Below are positions 23,601-35,364 of a DNA stretch of 64,000 nucleotides, in pieces. This DNA is from Allodiplogaster sudhausi (lineage: Eukaryota; Nematoda; Chromadorea; Rhabditida; Diplogasteridae). The stretch's first letter is position 1. Each line of letters starts with the position of its first letter. The stretch is taken from NCBI GenBank assembly GCA_945643635.1, contig CALZFC010000252.1:2205001-2269000 (forward strand), in the 5' to 3' direction. Made by a program: the position numbers and the translations under genes. The notes under the pieces were generated by a model that was given only the letters and a program-made list of their open reading frames with translations, made no database searches and had not been told where the DNA came from.

Positions 23601-26600
23601 TGAAGAGCGTGATGAACGATCTTCTACTGCGAGTGGAAGAGAAATTGGAGAAGGAGAAGCAATGGGCGATGGCAGCGAGTCGCAGAGGAGCTGCTGCCTC
23701 AGCTGTCCACAACGGAGACTCCTCCGCTGCTCCCTCCTCCTCCTCTCCTCTTTCTCTGCCTCTCCTCACCAATGACAATGCCGGATCCAATATTCCCAAG
23801 TCAGTCTGAACACGAAATTCAAACTTAATGTACTCTCTCAGCGATGTTTGGCGGCTATTTGGGTTTCGACACGGGCACTTAATATTGATTTTCCCTGGTT
23901 ATAAGTCAACCCCCAGAGTACCGTAACTTTGTTCTCCGTGGCCCCTACGTTAGAGCCATCTCGATTGGGTCTGTACGACCCCGGGGGGTCGAGATACAGA
24001 CCCTCCCTCCTCTTCGTATTTTCGTTTTACTTAGTCCCTCAGAAAAAAAAAGTTCAAAAAAACGGTATTAGGCCCTTCCTTCTAAACAACCTTCTAATGA
24101 CGTTATCTTAGTGCGGGGTATGCAAAACCGAATATCGCGCAACAATTCGGGACACCTTGTCCTCAGAAAGTTAACCAACAAACTGCATAAAAACAATACA
24201 CGGAGTGAAAGGTTGTAGGACGAACTTGTTCAGAAACATCAATTTATCAGTCCTAATTGTACGGTACTGCAAATAAATTATTGGCACTTTTCAAGCGACT
24301 GTGGAGCAGAAAGTGCTAATGGGCCCAAATACTTTAAAGCCGGCCTGTGGGGCCCTACTACTCGGTCCAGCCCGGCCCGATTTCCGAATCTCAAATTTTA
24401 ATTTAGCTTTTTCCATGGAAAAAAGTTTCGCAGCGTTATTATAACAAATTTTCTACAAAAATTAACGATTTGATTTACATAGTACAATATCACAGCGTTT
24501 TGTCCCCAGTAGTTTGAGGAGCATCTGATGTTTTACTAATCTACGGACATATTACACCAATTTACGGCCGATGTTCGTGGATTATGTTCGCACCAAAATA
24601 AAAATGAACTGATTTTTGAGGCGTTGCGGTCGCGATGCGCGGTTTTTTTTATTCCATTTAACGGCCAAGGAAAAATGACCCGATGCTACTAGGCAAAACG
24701 CTGTGCAATATTTCGTTAGTATAAAGCAATTTCTAAAAATTCCAAAAATTCAAAGTTTACTTTATACCATCAATTTGCCCACAATTTCTGTCTTTCGGGT
24801 TCACGGGCCGGCCAGACTTTTCTTGGCTCGGCTCGGCCCCTGGAAAGTTGGCAGTTTGCACCTTTGCTGTAGATTCAGTGCATTTAAAAGGATAAAACAA
24901 ATAAAATTTAAACCAATCACAACAAAACCCTTGCGAGTGTCCCTCAAAATTAAATGCCCCCGCTCGCAACTAGCTGATCGCAACGCGTAATTGACGCGTT
25001 GCGGTCAGCTAGTTGCGAGTAAAAAATTCCCGCCCCGAAAGTTTGCGGGTCAACAAAGCAAACCGCGAAACGATTTATTTTTTTTGCGGTTCTATTTGGT
25101 TTGTTGATCATTTCAGTGATAAGACGGGTGATCCTGCTTCATTGTCTTCGATGTTCGTGAAGGATCCGCGTGAATTGCTCGCTCGTGCTTCCGAGCTGCT
25201 CAAGGCTTTTGATGGTTCGCGGCAACTACTGTTTCTATAGCTAGAATCAAAAGTTTTGCCAGGTCGCGAGAGTGAAAGGCCTGGAGTGGCTTGTGCTGCC
25301 TCCGAGTCTTCTCCCACCCCTACAAGAGTATACGAGCAGTTGAGAGTGGAACCCGGCAGTTATGCTGAGGAGAAGGAGGAAAGGCCCCTCCCAGAGTTCC
25401 ACGGGGAGCCTGTTCCCTCGGATGATGATGATGGACTCTTTGAACAGGTTATATTTTTTCTTTGGTTTAAAAGAGTTTTTTTATTCACGACTGTTAGTAA
25501 AAGTAAGTAAACCTCTTTGTATAGGCGGCTGGGATCAAGAAGGAAAAGAAGCCGAAACATCCGGTTGTGGAAGAAGAGGCTCCGCCCAGTCACGAGAACC
25601 TCCTCCTTGATTACTACAATGCGTGTCTGCATGTCAAGAGTGCAACGGAGAAGGAGTGGTTGGTAGAGCCCGAGGCTGCGGATGGACTGGCTCTGATGTG
25701 GGGAGGAGTCCGCACCAACTATGGCATTCCTCTCCCATTCAAGTTCAAAACAGGAGAATCCAGGAATGTCCTCGTCTTTCAAGTCAAGGTCATCTACCTA
25801 TCTTATCGCCCTTTATTTCCTTTTATCTCTATAGATTCCTTTATTTTTCACTCATCCGTGCTCCTTTCCTACGATTGTTCTTTTGAAGATTGTTGAACAC
25901 TTGCCAACTCGTCACATTCCTTTCAATGAAGCTGAGCCTCACGATGTCCGAGTTGGGTTCTCCCTCAGGTCTTCTCCCAACATTGTTAGATGACATTTCA
26001 TTCACTAATATCAATGAGTTCGCATTCGTGTTCATTCGATTGTTTTACACGCTCTTTTTTCGTTCTAGTCAATGGCAGGGGAAAAAGTACTGTCAATTCA
26101 AAAAAGTACTGACAGAACCACACTGATTTTGGCCGTTCAGAAAGTCTTACCCCACTATGTTTTTGAGTAATATCTAGGCAGAAACAGCTAACCCACCCTA
26201 GTTTCCGGGCCCACTTCCTCCTTCCCCGTCCTAATTTTCTGGGTCCTCGACAGTGGCTCTTATTCCCTGGTCTATGGTGTTAAAGAATTATTTTTTTCAC
26301 GTAAAGAGGTCTGTGAAAGGGCCTTTTTTAATAATTGTTTACTTTGCTGATTGCAACTGTTTTTTGCACTTTGGGATTAAATAATGTTGGCGGAAGGAAG
26401 CAACATTCTCTTTTAGCTTGGCGAGTTTCCAAACTCTTTCTGCTTCTGTGCCACTGGACGAAAGGCAGTCAACAACATCTTCAGCGAGTTCGGAGACCCT
26501 TGCGATCTCAATGATGTCATTACTGCTGCTTTTGTTAGTTCACTTTCTCGTAGTGTTGCTGAAATACTGATTATATTTTGTGCTTTTGTAACCCCCCCCC

Positions 26601-26849
26601 CCTTATTATGCATTTCTTTGCAGGATTTGTCAAAGCGATCGATTTGGTTTTGGAAGAACTCGACTTTGCTGGGGGAAGCGTTCTCAGGAGTGGAGCTGCC
26701 CGAGGGGGACGCGCTCTTTCCGCACATCGCCGTCAAGAACTGCAAGGTCGCCGTGAACCTCGGCGACTTCCCTGCCGTTTCCTCCGCGGTCATCACTGCT
26801 TGTCATGATGACATTCCGGATTGGCCAGAGTCAGTTCAGACTGTCCTTT

Positions 26850-26899
<50 letters not shown>

Positions 26900-28234
26900 A
26901 AAGTTTACTTTTTAACTAAATTTTCGTTCGGGAAGCCCAAAATGAGAGACTTTCTTTTAAATAGTTGCCACACTGTCCTCTTACTTCTTAAATTGAATCT
27001 CTTTTTGTTGATAATGAGAAGTGAATTAGGCGTATGCCCGAGTGGTTGTTCCCTCGTGACCTGGAGAGGGGAGATTTGGAGATGAGCCGACTTCCCCCGA
27101 GCGAGAAGACCAACTGCACCATGCTCATGATGGTTCCTTTGCTTCTTCATTCCTTTTTTGCCATTGATTTCGGTTAGCATGGTTAAAAATGGAAATAGAA
27201 TGAAGAGGATTGCAGGTGGGCTTGCCTGGAGTGGGGAAGACAACTTGGGTGCGACAGTATCTGAGAGACCACCCGGGCGAGACGTGGAATGTCATCAATG
27301 CAGAGACTGTGACAGCTGCGATGAAAGTGAACGGAGTGCCTCGAGCGAGGGCGCACTCGGGGAGATGGGACATGGTGATGGGGGTCATGGCCAAGGCTCT
27401 CTCCAGACTCGTCCTCCTCGCTGCCCGCAGACGGCGCAACTACATCATCGACATGTCAAATGTGGCCAGAGAGACTAGGAAGCGGAGGCTCATGCACTTC
27501 AAGGACTTCCAGGTCGGCATCTCTTCTTCTCTCAGACAATGCCAAGAGTTGCCTTTCAGAAGAAGTGCATTCTCATCATTCCCGACGAGGACGAAATGGT
27601 GGCGAGGCAGCAGAGGCAGGCGCGGCAGGAAGGAGTCAACCTCGCTCCCCCTGAGGCCATGCTAGAGATGAAAGGTAAGGGGAGGGGGAGAGGGAGGGGG
27701 TAGATGTTAGAGAGGAGAGTATTCTTCAGCTGTCTTCTCCATTCCGAATGAAGAGACCGAGGGCATCGAGGAAGTTTTCTTCATCGAGCCGCCGATTGAA
27801 AGAGTGGGAGAGGCAATCGACCGAGTGGAACGATTCAATGCAGAGGGACGGCCGTGGTTCCAGAAGAGATACCGAGGGAGAGGCGGCCGCAGAGGGGGCG
27901 GCCCTCTCAGGGCTCTTACCAGGAGAGACAGCGGCGGTTCGTTCTCTATTAAAGAAGGAAAAAAACTTTTGAATGTTATTTTTCATTGTAGATTCCCACC
28001 GTTTCTCATCTCCCTTGTGCATTTCTACGAGTGGTTTGAATGGAAGCGGCCCTCCTTCTGGCCGGTTTGGAGATCGCAAATCCATGGACTCGCCGTCTTA
28101 TCGGTGCATATTTCCTTTCTAATTATTAAGCTACCTATCTAATTGATATCCTCTTCATCGTTGACTTGTGCTGTTTAAGTTCTGCGGGTGGCCCATCTCC
28201 AATGTGGGCTCAGCGGAGATCAACTAATTCGTGA
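20699..28234 (+). CDS. HNRNPU: hnRNP U-like protein (SAP-SPRY-kinase-like-RGG)
   Basis: About 25 exons: 20699-20917, 21001-21168, 21332-21409, 21482-21559, 21699-21864, 22014-22300, 22367-22540, 22636-22722, 22802-22941, 23009-23043, 23083-23256, 23324-23485, 23598-23799, 25117-25214, 25263-25447, 25525-25788, 25889-25984, 26417-26533, 26624-26829, 27030-27132, 27216-27512, 27560-27674, 27730-27936, 27992-28103, 28180-28234; about 1,274 residues with all phases matching. Domains in order: SAP motif near residues 28-58 (LGRLKEECIRLGLPINGSKT); a long charged Ser/Glu/Arg-rich linker; SPRY (DGLALMWGGVRTNYGIPLPF, FSLRSSPNILGEFPNSF, DALFPHIAVKNCKVAVNLG); a P-loop kinase-like domain with Walker A GLPGVGKTTW and NYIIDMSNVARETRKRR; and an RGG box (RYRGRGGRRGGG). 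Family role: binding chromatin/scaffold DNA and nuclear RNA, and splicing. The charged linker makes it longer than human HNRNPU (825). The join around 22,941-23,083 is my best phase-consistent reading; an alternative Pro-rich frame exists. The donor after 23,485 appears to be GC. Confidence 0.92.
23800..25116. other. Long intron with repeat-like content
   Basis: A 1.3-kb intron of the hnRNP U gene, far longer than its other introns. It contains GC-rich GGCCGGCC-type patches, a 26-bp-stem perfect-type hairpin (24,963-25,019), and a segment near 23,897-23,960 resembling one at 48,174-48,235 in the Tc1-like element. It is probably the site of an old insertion. Confidence 0.5.
24963..25019. repeat. 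Long inverted repeat (hairpin)
   Basis: Left arm 24,963-24,988 begins CTCGCAACTAGCTGA; right arm 24,994-25,019 is its reverse complement with one mismatch; the loop is 5 nt (AATTG). It lies at the 3' side of the long hnRNP U intron, about 100 bp before the acceptor. It could be the terminal hairpin of a decayed mobile element. Confidence 0.85.
26851..26896 (+). repeat. (TC)n microsatellite in hnRNP U intron
   Basis: An uninterrupted CT run inside the intron 26,830-27,029. Confidence 0.95.
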
Positions 28235-29515
28235 ATCTGATGAGGAGACTCCCATTTCGCTTAGCTCTGCGCCCGATTCTTGATCTCTCGTCCCTCGCCT
28301 GGATCCTTCTCCTCCTTACTAAACTTTCTCCATTCTGCTTAATTCCCTCCCTTCCCCTTTTCCTTCACTCAGTTCATTCAACGCGTCAGCACCAATCCGG
28401 TACGGTAAATTTTACTCTTTAATTCGCCTTAGCTTAATGCAGATTATTGATACTGTAGCCTTCGATATGGTACATAACGCAAGCACTGCATGTTATCGAC
28501 TTTGTTCACCAGTATATTCTATGATTCCTTGTCCTTTTTCATATCTGTTTGCACTCGCTGTTAAGCGTTCGCAAGTTAATCTCCGTTTCGCGCGATATGT
28601 TGTTGTCTTCTCTCATTCTGTGTCTCTTTTTTATTTGCAATGTAAGCGCGCCTTTCTTTAAAGGCGTTTTGCTTGATTATGCATCTTCGGTTATATGATG
28701 TAATTCTATTCCTGTTGCAATCGATGGTACTGTCTTTATTGAGTAAAGTCTTCCCACTGAGTTGATTTCATTGCCGAGGCGGACGAAAGATTTTCTCGTG
28801 TCCGCTTCACAGTGAGAGAAAGGTAAAAGAAGGAGAGAGGGTGAGAGAGGAAGGAGGGGCAAGAGAGAAATGAGAAGTTGCAGGACAAACAAGGATGCAG
28901 AAGAAGAATGATCTCCACAGCGGCAGTCTCACTGCCTTTTTGTTCTTCAGCTTATACAGTCGAATAAAGTGTATTAAATGATGAGTTGGGATGTATCGGT
29001 TGAAACCGCGAGTTGTGACTACTTGGACATCCACTTGCTTCTCCTCTTCCATCTCTGCTGCCTTCATCATCTTCTCATACTTCAGATCTTTATCTCTTTA
29101 CTTTCAGACTTAAACGTTGACAACGGAGCGATGAGTGGACACAACGTGCTGGTCGTAGGATACGGGGAGTGGCAGATCTTCTCCCCCTGTCCAGATGCGA
29201 GGAGGGGGGACGAGATGGGCGGAAGGCCTCAGATGGTCAGTGTCTCGGAGGCCTTGTGCTGAGGCTGCTCTCTCGCTCTCTGCGTCTCCACTCCCTCCGC
29301 TCCTTCTTGCTGGTGTCGTTGCGCTCAATGCACGTCGACGCTGCAATTCGGTTACTATGACTTTCTTCTCATGTTTGGTGTCGGTTCTAATCATTTGATT
29401 GTTTCTAATTTTCAGGAAAAGGGAAACGTATGTCAAGCGAGGGGAGCGGTTATTACTTAGAAAGCTTGCTAACAAGAGTTGTGCGTGCGTGCACATTTCG
29501 GTAACCCCTCCCCCG
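28235..29515. other. Intergenic between convergent genes
   Basis: The 3' regions of the hnRNP U gene (plus) and the membrane protein gene (minus) face each other here. Nothing else is supported; scattered hydrophobic open frames look random. Confidence 0.4.
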
Positions 29516-30161
29516 CTACGGTAATACTGTAACACCCGGCCCACATTTGTATTCCCTTTGCCAGCACTGATGAGAATGAACTTTACCGGTGATCCGCGCT
29601 GACGAAAAGATTTGGCGAAGTTGATGACCCTGCTTGCTGAAACAGATTGGAATTCTTTGGTTTGGACAGATTGCGAAATTCCTGACCTATCAATGATCGG
29701 CTGCTGGGGCTGTGATGGGTTTGTGAGAAGTCGCTGTCGCTGTCCTCTGCCGAACTTCCCGCTGTGTCTGATGGCTTCTGGCAATACAGAGTGATAGAGT
29801 ACTCTTCCTAGTGTTATGTCAATGTTAATAATAAGAGATGTCTTTAGATGGGACAACCTGAGCAGTGAGGTTGCCTTCGCCCCTGGAAGGCCTAGAGTGG
29901 CAGCACCAGATCTTGGTGAGGCAGACGAGAAGACCGGAAGTGAGAGAAGTGAAGAAGACGAAGATGAGCAGGAAGATGACGAGTCCATACATGGACTGGT
30001 CTGCCTCGGCCTGCGCCTCTCCCTCTGAAGGCAGCACTTCCGCCGACTGAGCACTCTCAAGTTGTATCCATGTGCTTGGTAATAAAGTATTGAATGTGCT
30101 TGCAGACCTGCATACTGAAGTCTCCCCCGGAGCAGCCAATTCCGTCTTCTAAAATGCGCAT
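29516..30161 (-). CDS. Small single-span membrane protein
   Basis: Four exons: 30161-30108, 30055-29858, 29807-29687, 29598-29516; phases match (0, 0, 1) and the product is 151 residues. Exon 2 contains one clear transmembrane segment (GLVIFLLIFVFFTSLTSGLL) preceded by an acidic Glu/Ala-rich stretch and followed by a Cys-rich juxtamembrane CLTKIWCCHS and a basic region. Exon 3 is Ser/Asp-rich (SSAEDSDSDFSQ). There is no obvious signal peptide, so a type III (Nout) or signal-anchor topology is likely. I do not recognise a family. It lies tandem to FAF2, 0.96 kb downstream. Confidence 0.55.
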
Positions 30162-31122
30162 CCACCTTTTAACTCAGAATCTCGTTCAACATCCAGTCGT
30201 ATAATTCGGCAATCATTTATTGAATCAGCGCGAAAATGCAAATGTGTCACGTCTCGCATTTTGAATGGCGGACTGGGGGAATTCATATTCTTTCAAGTGA
30301 ATTTCCTCATTTCCTTTGTTGCAGTGCTTCATTGACAATGAGTTGAACTTACTGGATCCATGAAAATGCGACAATTAAATTGATAAATTGAAGACTGGAA
30401 ATCAAGTTGGGCATGCAGAAACTGCAAGCTACCCCCCCCCCTCCCCTGCACATCCGCCCCCCCCCCAAACCCCAAATCAAGAGCACAACTAACTCCACAG
30501 AGTATTTTTTCAAAGCTTTCCATGCTTATTGAACACTGGGCAAGCATTCTTTATCGACTGAGACGATGCGGGGAAAGAGGCCGAGTCATGGCCATCACTC
30601 AGCGGCACGCAACCCTAAGAATAGAGCCCTAACAAGTAGAAAGAGGATGAAAGGAGAGACAGAACGGGCCATCACAGTTGGCAGAGAGTATCAGAAGGGA
30701 GAGAAGTAAGGAAAACGATTTGGCAGCAACGCGCCTTGAAGACTTGTTAATAAATAATTAGGAGAGATTAGCCGAGCTCTGGTTGCATTCACGCAAGGAA
30801 CACGCGGATGGGGAAGATAAAAAAAAATATTAAGACGAACTCAGAACTAGCGAATAGCACCGAACGCTAGAATGAATAAAATACTACTCACGAATTGGCA
30901 AACTAACACCAACTAATTAGACGAAACTACAGAGCAATAATATAAATGGACACATCCTTGCAGTCAAAACGCGACCACAACGACAGAGCCATCACTTTTA
31001 GAGTAGTTTCTACAGGAAAAGGGGGCCATCACTGATGGCACAAATACTCGGTGTATATTGATACCCTAGAAGCAATCACAATGGAGAAAGTGAATGGAGA
31101 AAAGGAGAAAGGGATTCTTCAT
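30162..31122. other. Intergenic, poly-C tract
   Basis: No gene seen. A C-rich tract with runs of 8-10 C lies at about 30,430-30,470. FAF2 3' UTR and the promoter of the small membrane gene must lie here. Confidence 0.4.
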
Positions 31123-33827
31123 TTAGGCGTTGTCATCTTGGGCCATGACCACAAAAGTACGAGAGAGTCCCTCATCTTGGAAGGAGCGAGGAGGGGAGGG
31201 GATGGAAGGAGAGGGCGGGGCTTCATCTCCAGCTTCAGCCTGCAGAGTCAGAACACGATGGCGGTACTCGTAGTACCAAGCGGGCGCAGCCAGCAACTCG
31301 CGACGGGGGAAGTTGGTGTAGAGAGAGAAGAGATCGGGGCAGGCCGGGTTGGCAAGGGCTGTGCTGAACAACTCCTGCAGAGAAGGAACAAGGATTAAGG
31401 AGATCTCAAACTTCCAAATAGACAAATTAAAGGGAACCTCGAGTGAATCTTCTGGCGCGAAGCTTTGCTCACATTTGGCTCCACTGGGAAAGCGAATCTG
31501 CACTCTGATTCTGTCTGGAGAATTCTGCAAAAAGGACAAAAATTGAGAAAGAGAATCTTATGAAATGAACGCCTCCACAGAAGGAATAACCATCCAAGGA
31601 CACGATTCAGCCTGGTGGATTTAACAGAGAAAAGTAAGCGATAGCGCGAGACCGACCACGGCAGTAGACGTGCTTCTCTTCTTCGCTGCTTCTTCCCTGC
31701 GAGAGCTGAGAATCTGCGCACACTCAGCCAGTTCTTGCTGTCTCTGCGTCTCTCTGGCCAATCGCACTCTCTCCTCTTCCTGCTTTCTCTTCTTCTCCTC
31801 CAAAGATGATTAGTTCAATCTAGCAGGGGCTGAACTCAGCAGACCTGAACACGTGCGCGGTCTGCAGTGAGAGCTGCTTGGTATTCGCTCTCTTGCTCCG
31901 CCCGGATGCGAGAGTCCTCCTCTCGCTGACGTCTGAACAAGCCATGCATTATTACCAAAGCGAAACTAAGAAAGATGCAAAAGAACAAGTGATCCTGACT
32001 GTTGCTGGCGAAATTCCTGGATGTTCTGCTCGTGAAAAAGAATACTCATTTGTAGATTGATTTGCAGTCCAGCCGCGTCCGTGTTCCCGATTCGGAGAGC
32101 CTTCAATTAAATAACTCAGAACATCGAACAGCTCAGAATGAATGTGAGAGGTCGGTCGCACTCGCTTTTATACGGCGAACTATCGCGGATTTCACAAACA
32201 CTTAGAAAGCCAATAATCGACATCTAATTGCTTTCGCGCTTAATCATGCACGGCCTTTGCAACATGGGTGAAATCAACAAATAATTAAAAGAAATTAATG
32301 GTTAACCCATAATGTCTAAGACTACGGTGGTATGAGGCTCGTGAGAGAAAGTAAAAAAAGAACTGACAGCAACGAGCCTTCCATTCCTGGGAACGAGAAG
32401 AACTGCCAGAGGAAAGGTGCTCACTTTCAGCTGATAAGTCACTGAAACGATTTCCATTCAACAAAAAGTATTTGAAAGCGAATTGAAAAGGTAGAAGGAA
32501 AAACAGGAAACCTCTCGCGCCCTCAGCCGTTTGCTTGGCGACGCCCCAGACAAGAAGATTGGAATTCTGAAGGAGATGGCCGACGACTTGAGATCCGAGA
32601 GAATCACGAAGGAAAGAGAGAGAAGCCGCGGAGGAAGAGTCGTGGAACACAGCCAAGAGCATCTCCGCCCTGGCCAGGGTCAGCTGCGTGGCCTGTAAAG
32701 AGAAGAACAATCTCTTCTTTACTTCCTTTTGCCTTCGCACTAAATCACACACTTCCAAAAAACCTCCCAAGAAAAGAAATTTTTTTAAAGATACAAGAAG
32801 AAACAGAAATTTCTGTTTTTGAGAAGTCTCAGAAAGTCAAAAAGTTATAACCATAAGCAGCCTTTCATGATCCACAAACCTCGCTGAATGGCATATCCAG
32901 AAATGACACGGGCAATGCGGAAAGATTAGCAATCGCATTCTGGTAACTCAACAATAAAAACCATTTCACGTTTCACAGAATGATAAAGGCAGTAAAAACT
33001 TACAGTTGTACAAATTGGTGAACATCCCCGCGAGCATCAACAACTCTTGGAAGAGCAGGAGAAAAGCCGAAGAGAGAGGAGAGACCACCAAATAAGTCGG
33101 CAACCGTGGCCAGAACAAGGCGGAAAGGAAGATAAGCAACAGCGAAGAGCCATTCCATCCAAGTCATCTGGAGAGGGAGAACTGCAGACGGCGCAGCACT
33201 GCAGAGCACAAGCATAAATTCATTCATATCTCAAACACTGCCTCGATTCCCTCGACAGAATAGTGTAGTAAACACAAGATTTGTTCATGCAAGTTCTTTT
33301 GATCATCAAAATTAGAAAATATATCGTAAGAAATAAGACGGAACTTTGCAGGGACGGAAGCGCGTGGAGCTTGGGCAGAAGAAGCACTGGAGGAAGAGGA
33401 AGATGATTCATTGCCATCGACTGTTCCGCCGACGTTTCTTCGTCTCAATTCGGTCTGAGAATTCCTCGCATTCTGGACTGCTTCGTGCGTGTTGTCCAAT
33501 GTGCCACCAGTCTGTAATTCATCAGTCAAGGAGTCACCAGAAAACAGAAAACACTGCGATTACGAACAGCAATCGTGGACTAAAACTATTTTAAAAGAAA
33601 AATTAGCTTAAATCACGATAAACCTGGAAGAACAGCTGAACAGCTCGCTCGAGGTTGAACTCGCAGTGGGAGAGGAATTCCACTGCCGTTGCATCATCCA
33701 CTGCACAAACATCCTGAATGAAATGATATAGATCTTCGAAGATGTTAAGCTAGGCAAACGGAATACGAAAAATAGCATGCGAACAAACCTTGAAGTTCTG
33801 AATGATATCCGCTTCGGAGTCTCCCAT
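31123..33827 (-). CDS. FAF2: FAF2/UBXD8 (UBA-UAS-UBX protein)
   Basis: Twelve exons: 33827-33789, 33713-33624, 33511-33345, 33198-33004, 32946-32880, 32692-32512, 32441-32368, 32100-32000, 31932-31845, 31797-31657, 31524-31438, 31374-31123; phases match and the product is 493 residues (human 445). Domains: an N-terminal UBA (DATAVEFLSHCEFNLERAVQ, residues ~15-43); a Ser-rich linker; a hydrophobic hairpin (MEWLFAVAYLPFRLVLATVA) of the monotopic ER/lipid-droplet type; a thioredoxin-like UAS region (LPVSFLDMPFSE, RAEMLLAVFHDS, NLLVWGVAKQ, STFPLAVLLVPRNGRLVA); a charged coiled coil (EEERVRLARETQRQQELAEC); and a C-terminal UBX (RVQIRFPSGAKCEQSF, YTNFPRRELL, LSRTFVVMAQDD). FAF2 recruits p97/VCP in ERAD and lipid-droplet control. 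Exon 5 uses a TTGAG acceptor. The long Ser-rich linker explains part of the extra length. Confidence 0.94.
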
Positions 33828-34144
33828 TACGCAACTGCAGCTCCAGATTACACTCCTGTCTCTTCTTTCTTCGAGTACAAATACGCCCTGAAAATTCAAC
33901 TTTACCGAAATTTAAACAAATAAGCTCTTCAGGCTAAATCGGAAATTAATGTAGACACTCCTTAAGTGTCCTTTTTGAGTTTTGTAGTTCGCACGAAAGT
34001 GCAAATATTTCGAAGAAGCAGAGGAAGGCGGAACGTGGATGCGTAACACAAAATTACCTAGCAATGTCTGAATTCGCTCATTCGGCCAGCTCTTTATCTT
34101 TCCATGTACATATTATGCTTAAAGTAAGTTTCTCTTATTTTTAA
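33828..34144. promoter_or_regulatory. Shared divergent promoter of FAF2 and PEX12
   Basis: Only 317 bp separate the two start codons, which point away from each other, so both 5' UTRs and promoters must share this interval unless either has an upstream noncoding exon. No TATA element or motif is claimed. Confidence 0.6.
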
Positions 34145-34759
34145 ATGAGTGGGATGGCCGCGAGAGGAGCTCACGTAGGAAAGCGAGTAGAGAAGGGTGA
34201 GCAACCTTCTGTCTTCGATGTCCTCTCCCAAGAGAGCCTCACAACATCGCTGAAACCGGCTCTCTCACATCTCCTCAAGGTTTCTTCCGGCTCATTCACC
34301 GCATCCTCATTATAATATCGCAGGATACTTTTCTATATAATATAAAAAATCTGCCTTTTCTATATAATATAAAGGCTAGGCTGCATCTGTATTTAACATT
34401 GACTGGGAAGGGGAATGCGCATGTCGATGTCTGTACTTTGTAGTATAGAAAGTCTGTCGATTCACAGTTCCTCGCCACAGTTAACCGTGATCGGTGGGGA
34501 GTTGCCAGTCGATGGAGTCAGGAGATCTTCACGGTTTTCGATCTCCTCCTTCAGAATTACTATCTCAAGAATTATGGTGAGCTTAGGAAGAGATCTCAAT
34601 GTAATGCAATTGAAAGTGCAAGGAGATGATGGAATTCAGGCTCATCGTTCTCGGAGAACTTCTATGGAATGAAAAGAGTTCTCTTATCCACTGGCCTCCC
34701 TCCAAGCAGAGGAATACACCGTCTCAAGTCACTCCTAGCAGTGGTACATCCACATGCTC

Positions 34760-34804
<45 letters not shown>

Positions 34805-35316
34805 TGATAAAACTCACTTAAGATTTACTCCCAAAAGTAAAGGAGAATCTTTAGGTCGCTTGGCCTTATATCCGCGATTCGCTAGAAAGGCTGCATGCGA
34901 GACTCAGTGAACTGCTACAGTTCTCTCAGCCCCGGAAGGTTTGCTCCATCTCTCCCTCATTCTCCCACTCTTTCTGTTCTATCTTTGGCATGCTCTCTCT
35001 CCCACTCTTTCTTTCTGCCTCTATCTTTGGCATGCTCTCTCTCCCACTATTTCTTTCTGCCTCTTTCCTTGGCATGCTTTCTCTCCCACTCTTTCTATCT
35101 GCCTCTATCTTTGGCATGCTCTCTCTCTCTAACTCTCCCATGTTTCCCTATATATCTATAGCTTTCTCAATACCTGTATTTCCAGAGTGACCCTCTCCGT
35201 CTTCGTCTGAGCCGTCTCTTTGTGAGGATCTGGCCCTGGTTAAAGACGATTCTCTCTGCGATTTCATTCATCCTTCAACTCGGCTATGCAACATCGTTCT
35301 CACAAGTTAGTTTGTT

Positions 35317-35364
<48 letters not shown>

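Noticed and set aside
29110..30165. 351-codon minus-strand open frame
   Set aside because: It runs through the introns of the four-exon membrane protein gene and is in the wrong frame for its transmembrane exon; it is a shadow of that gene.
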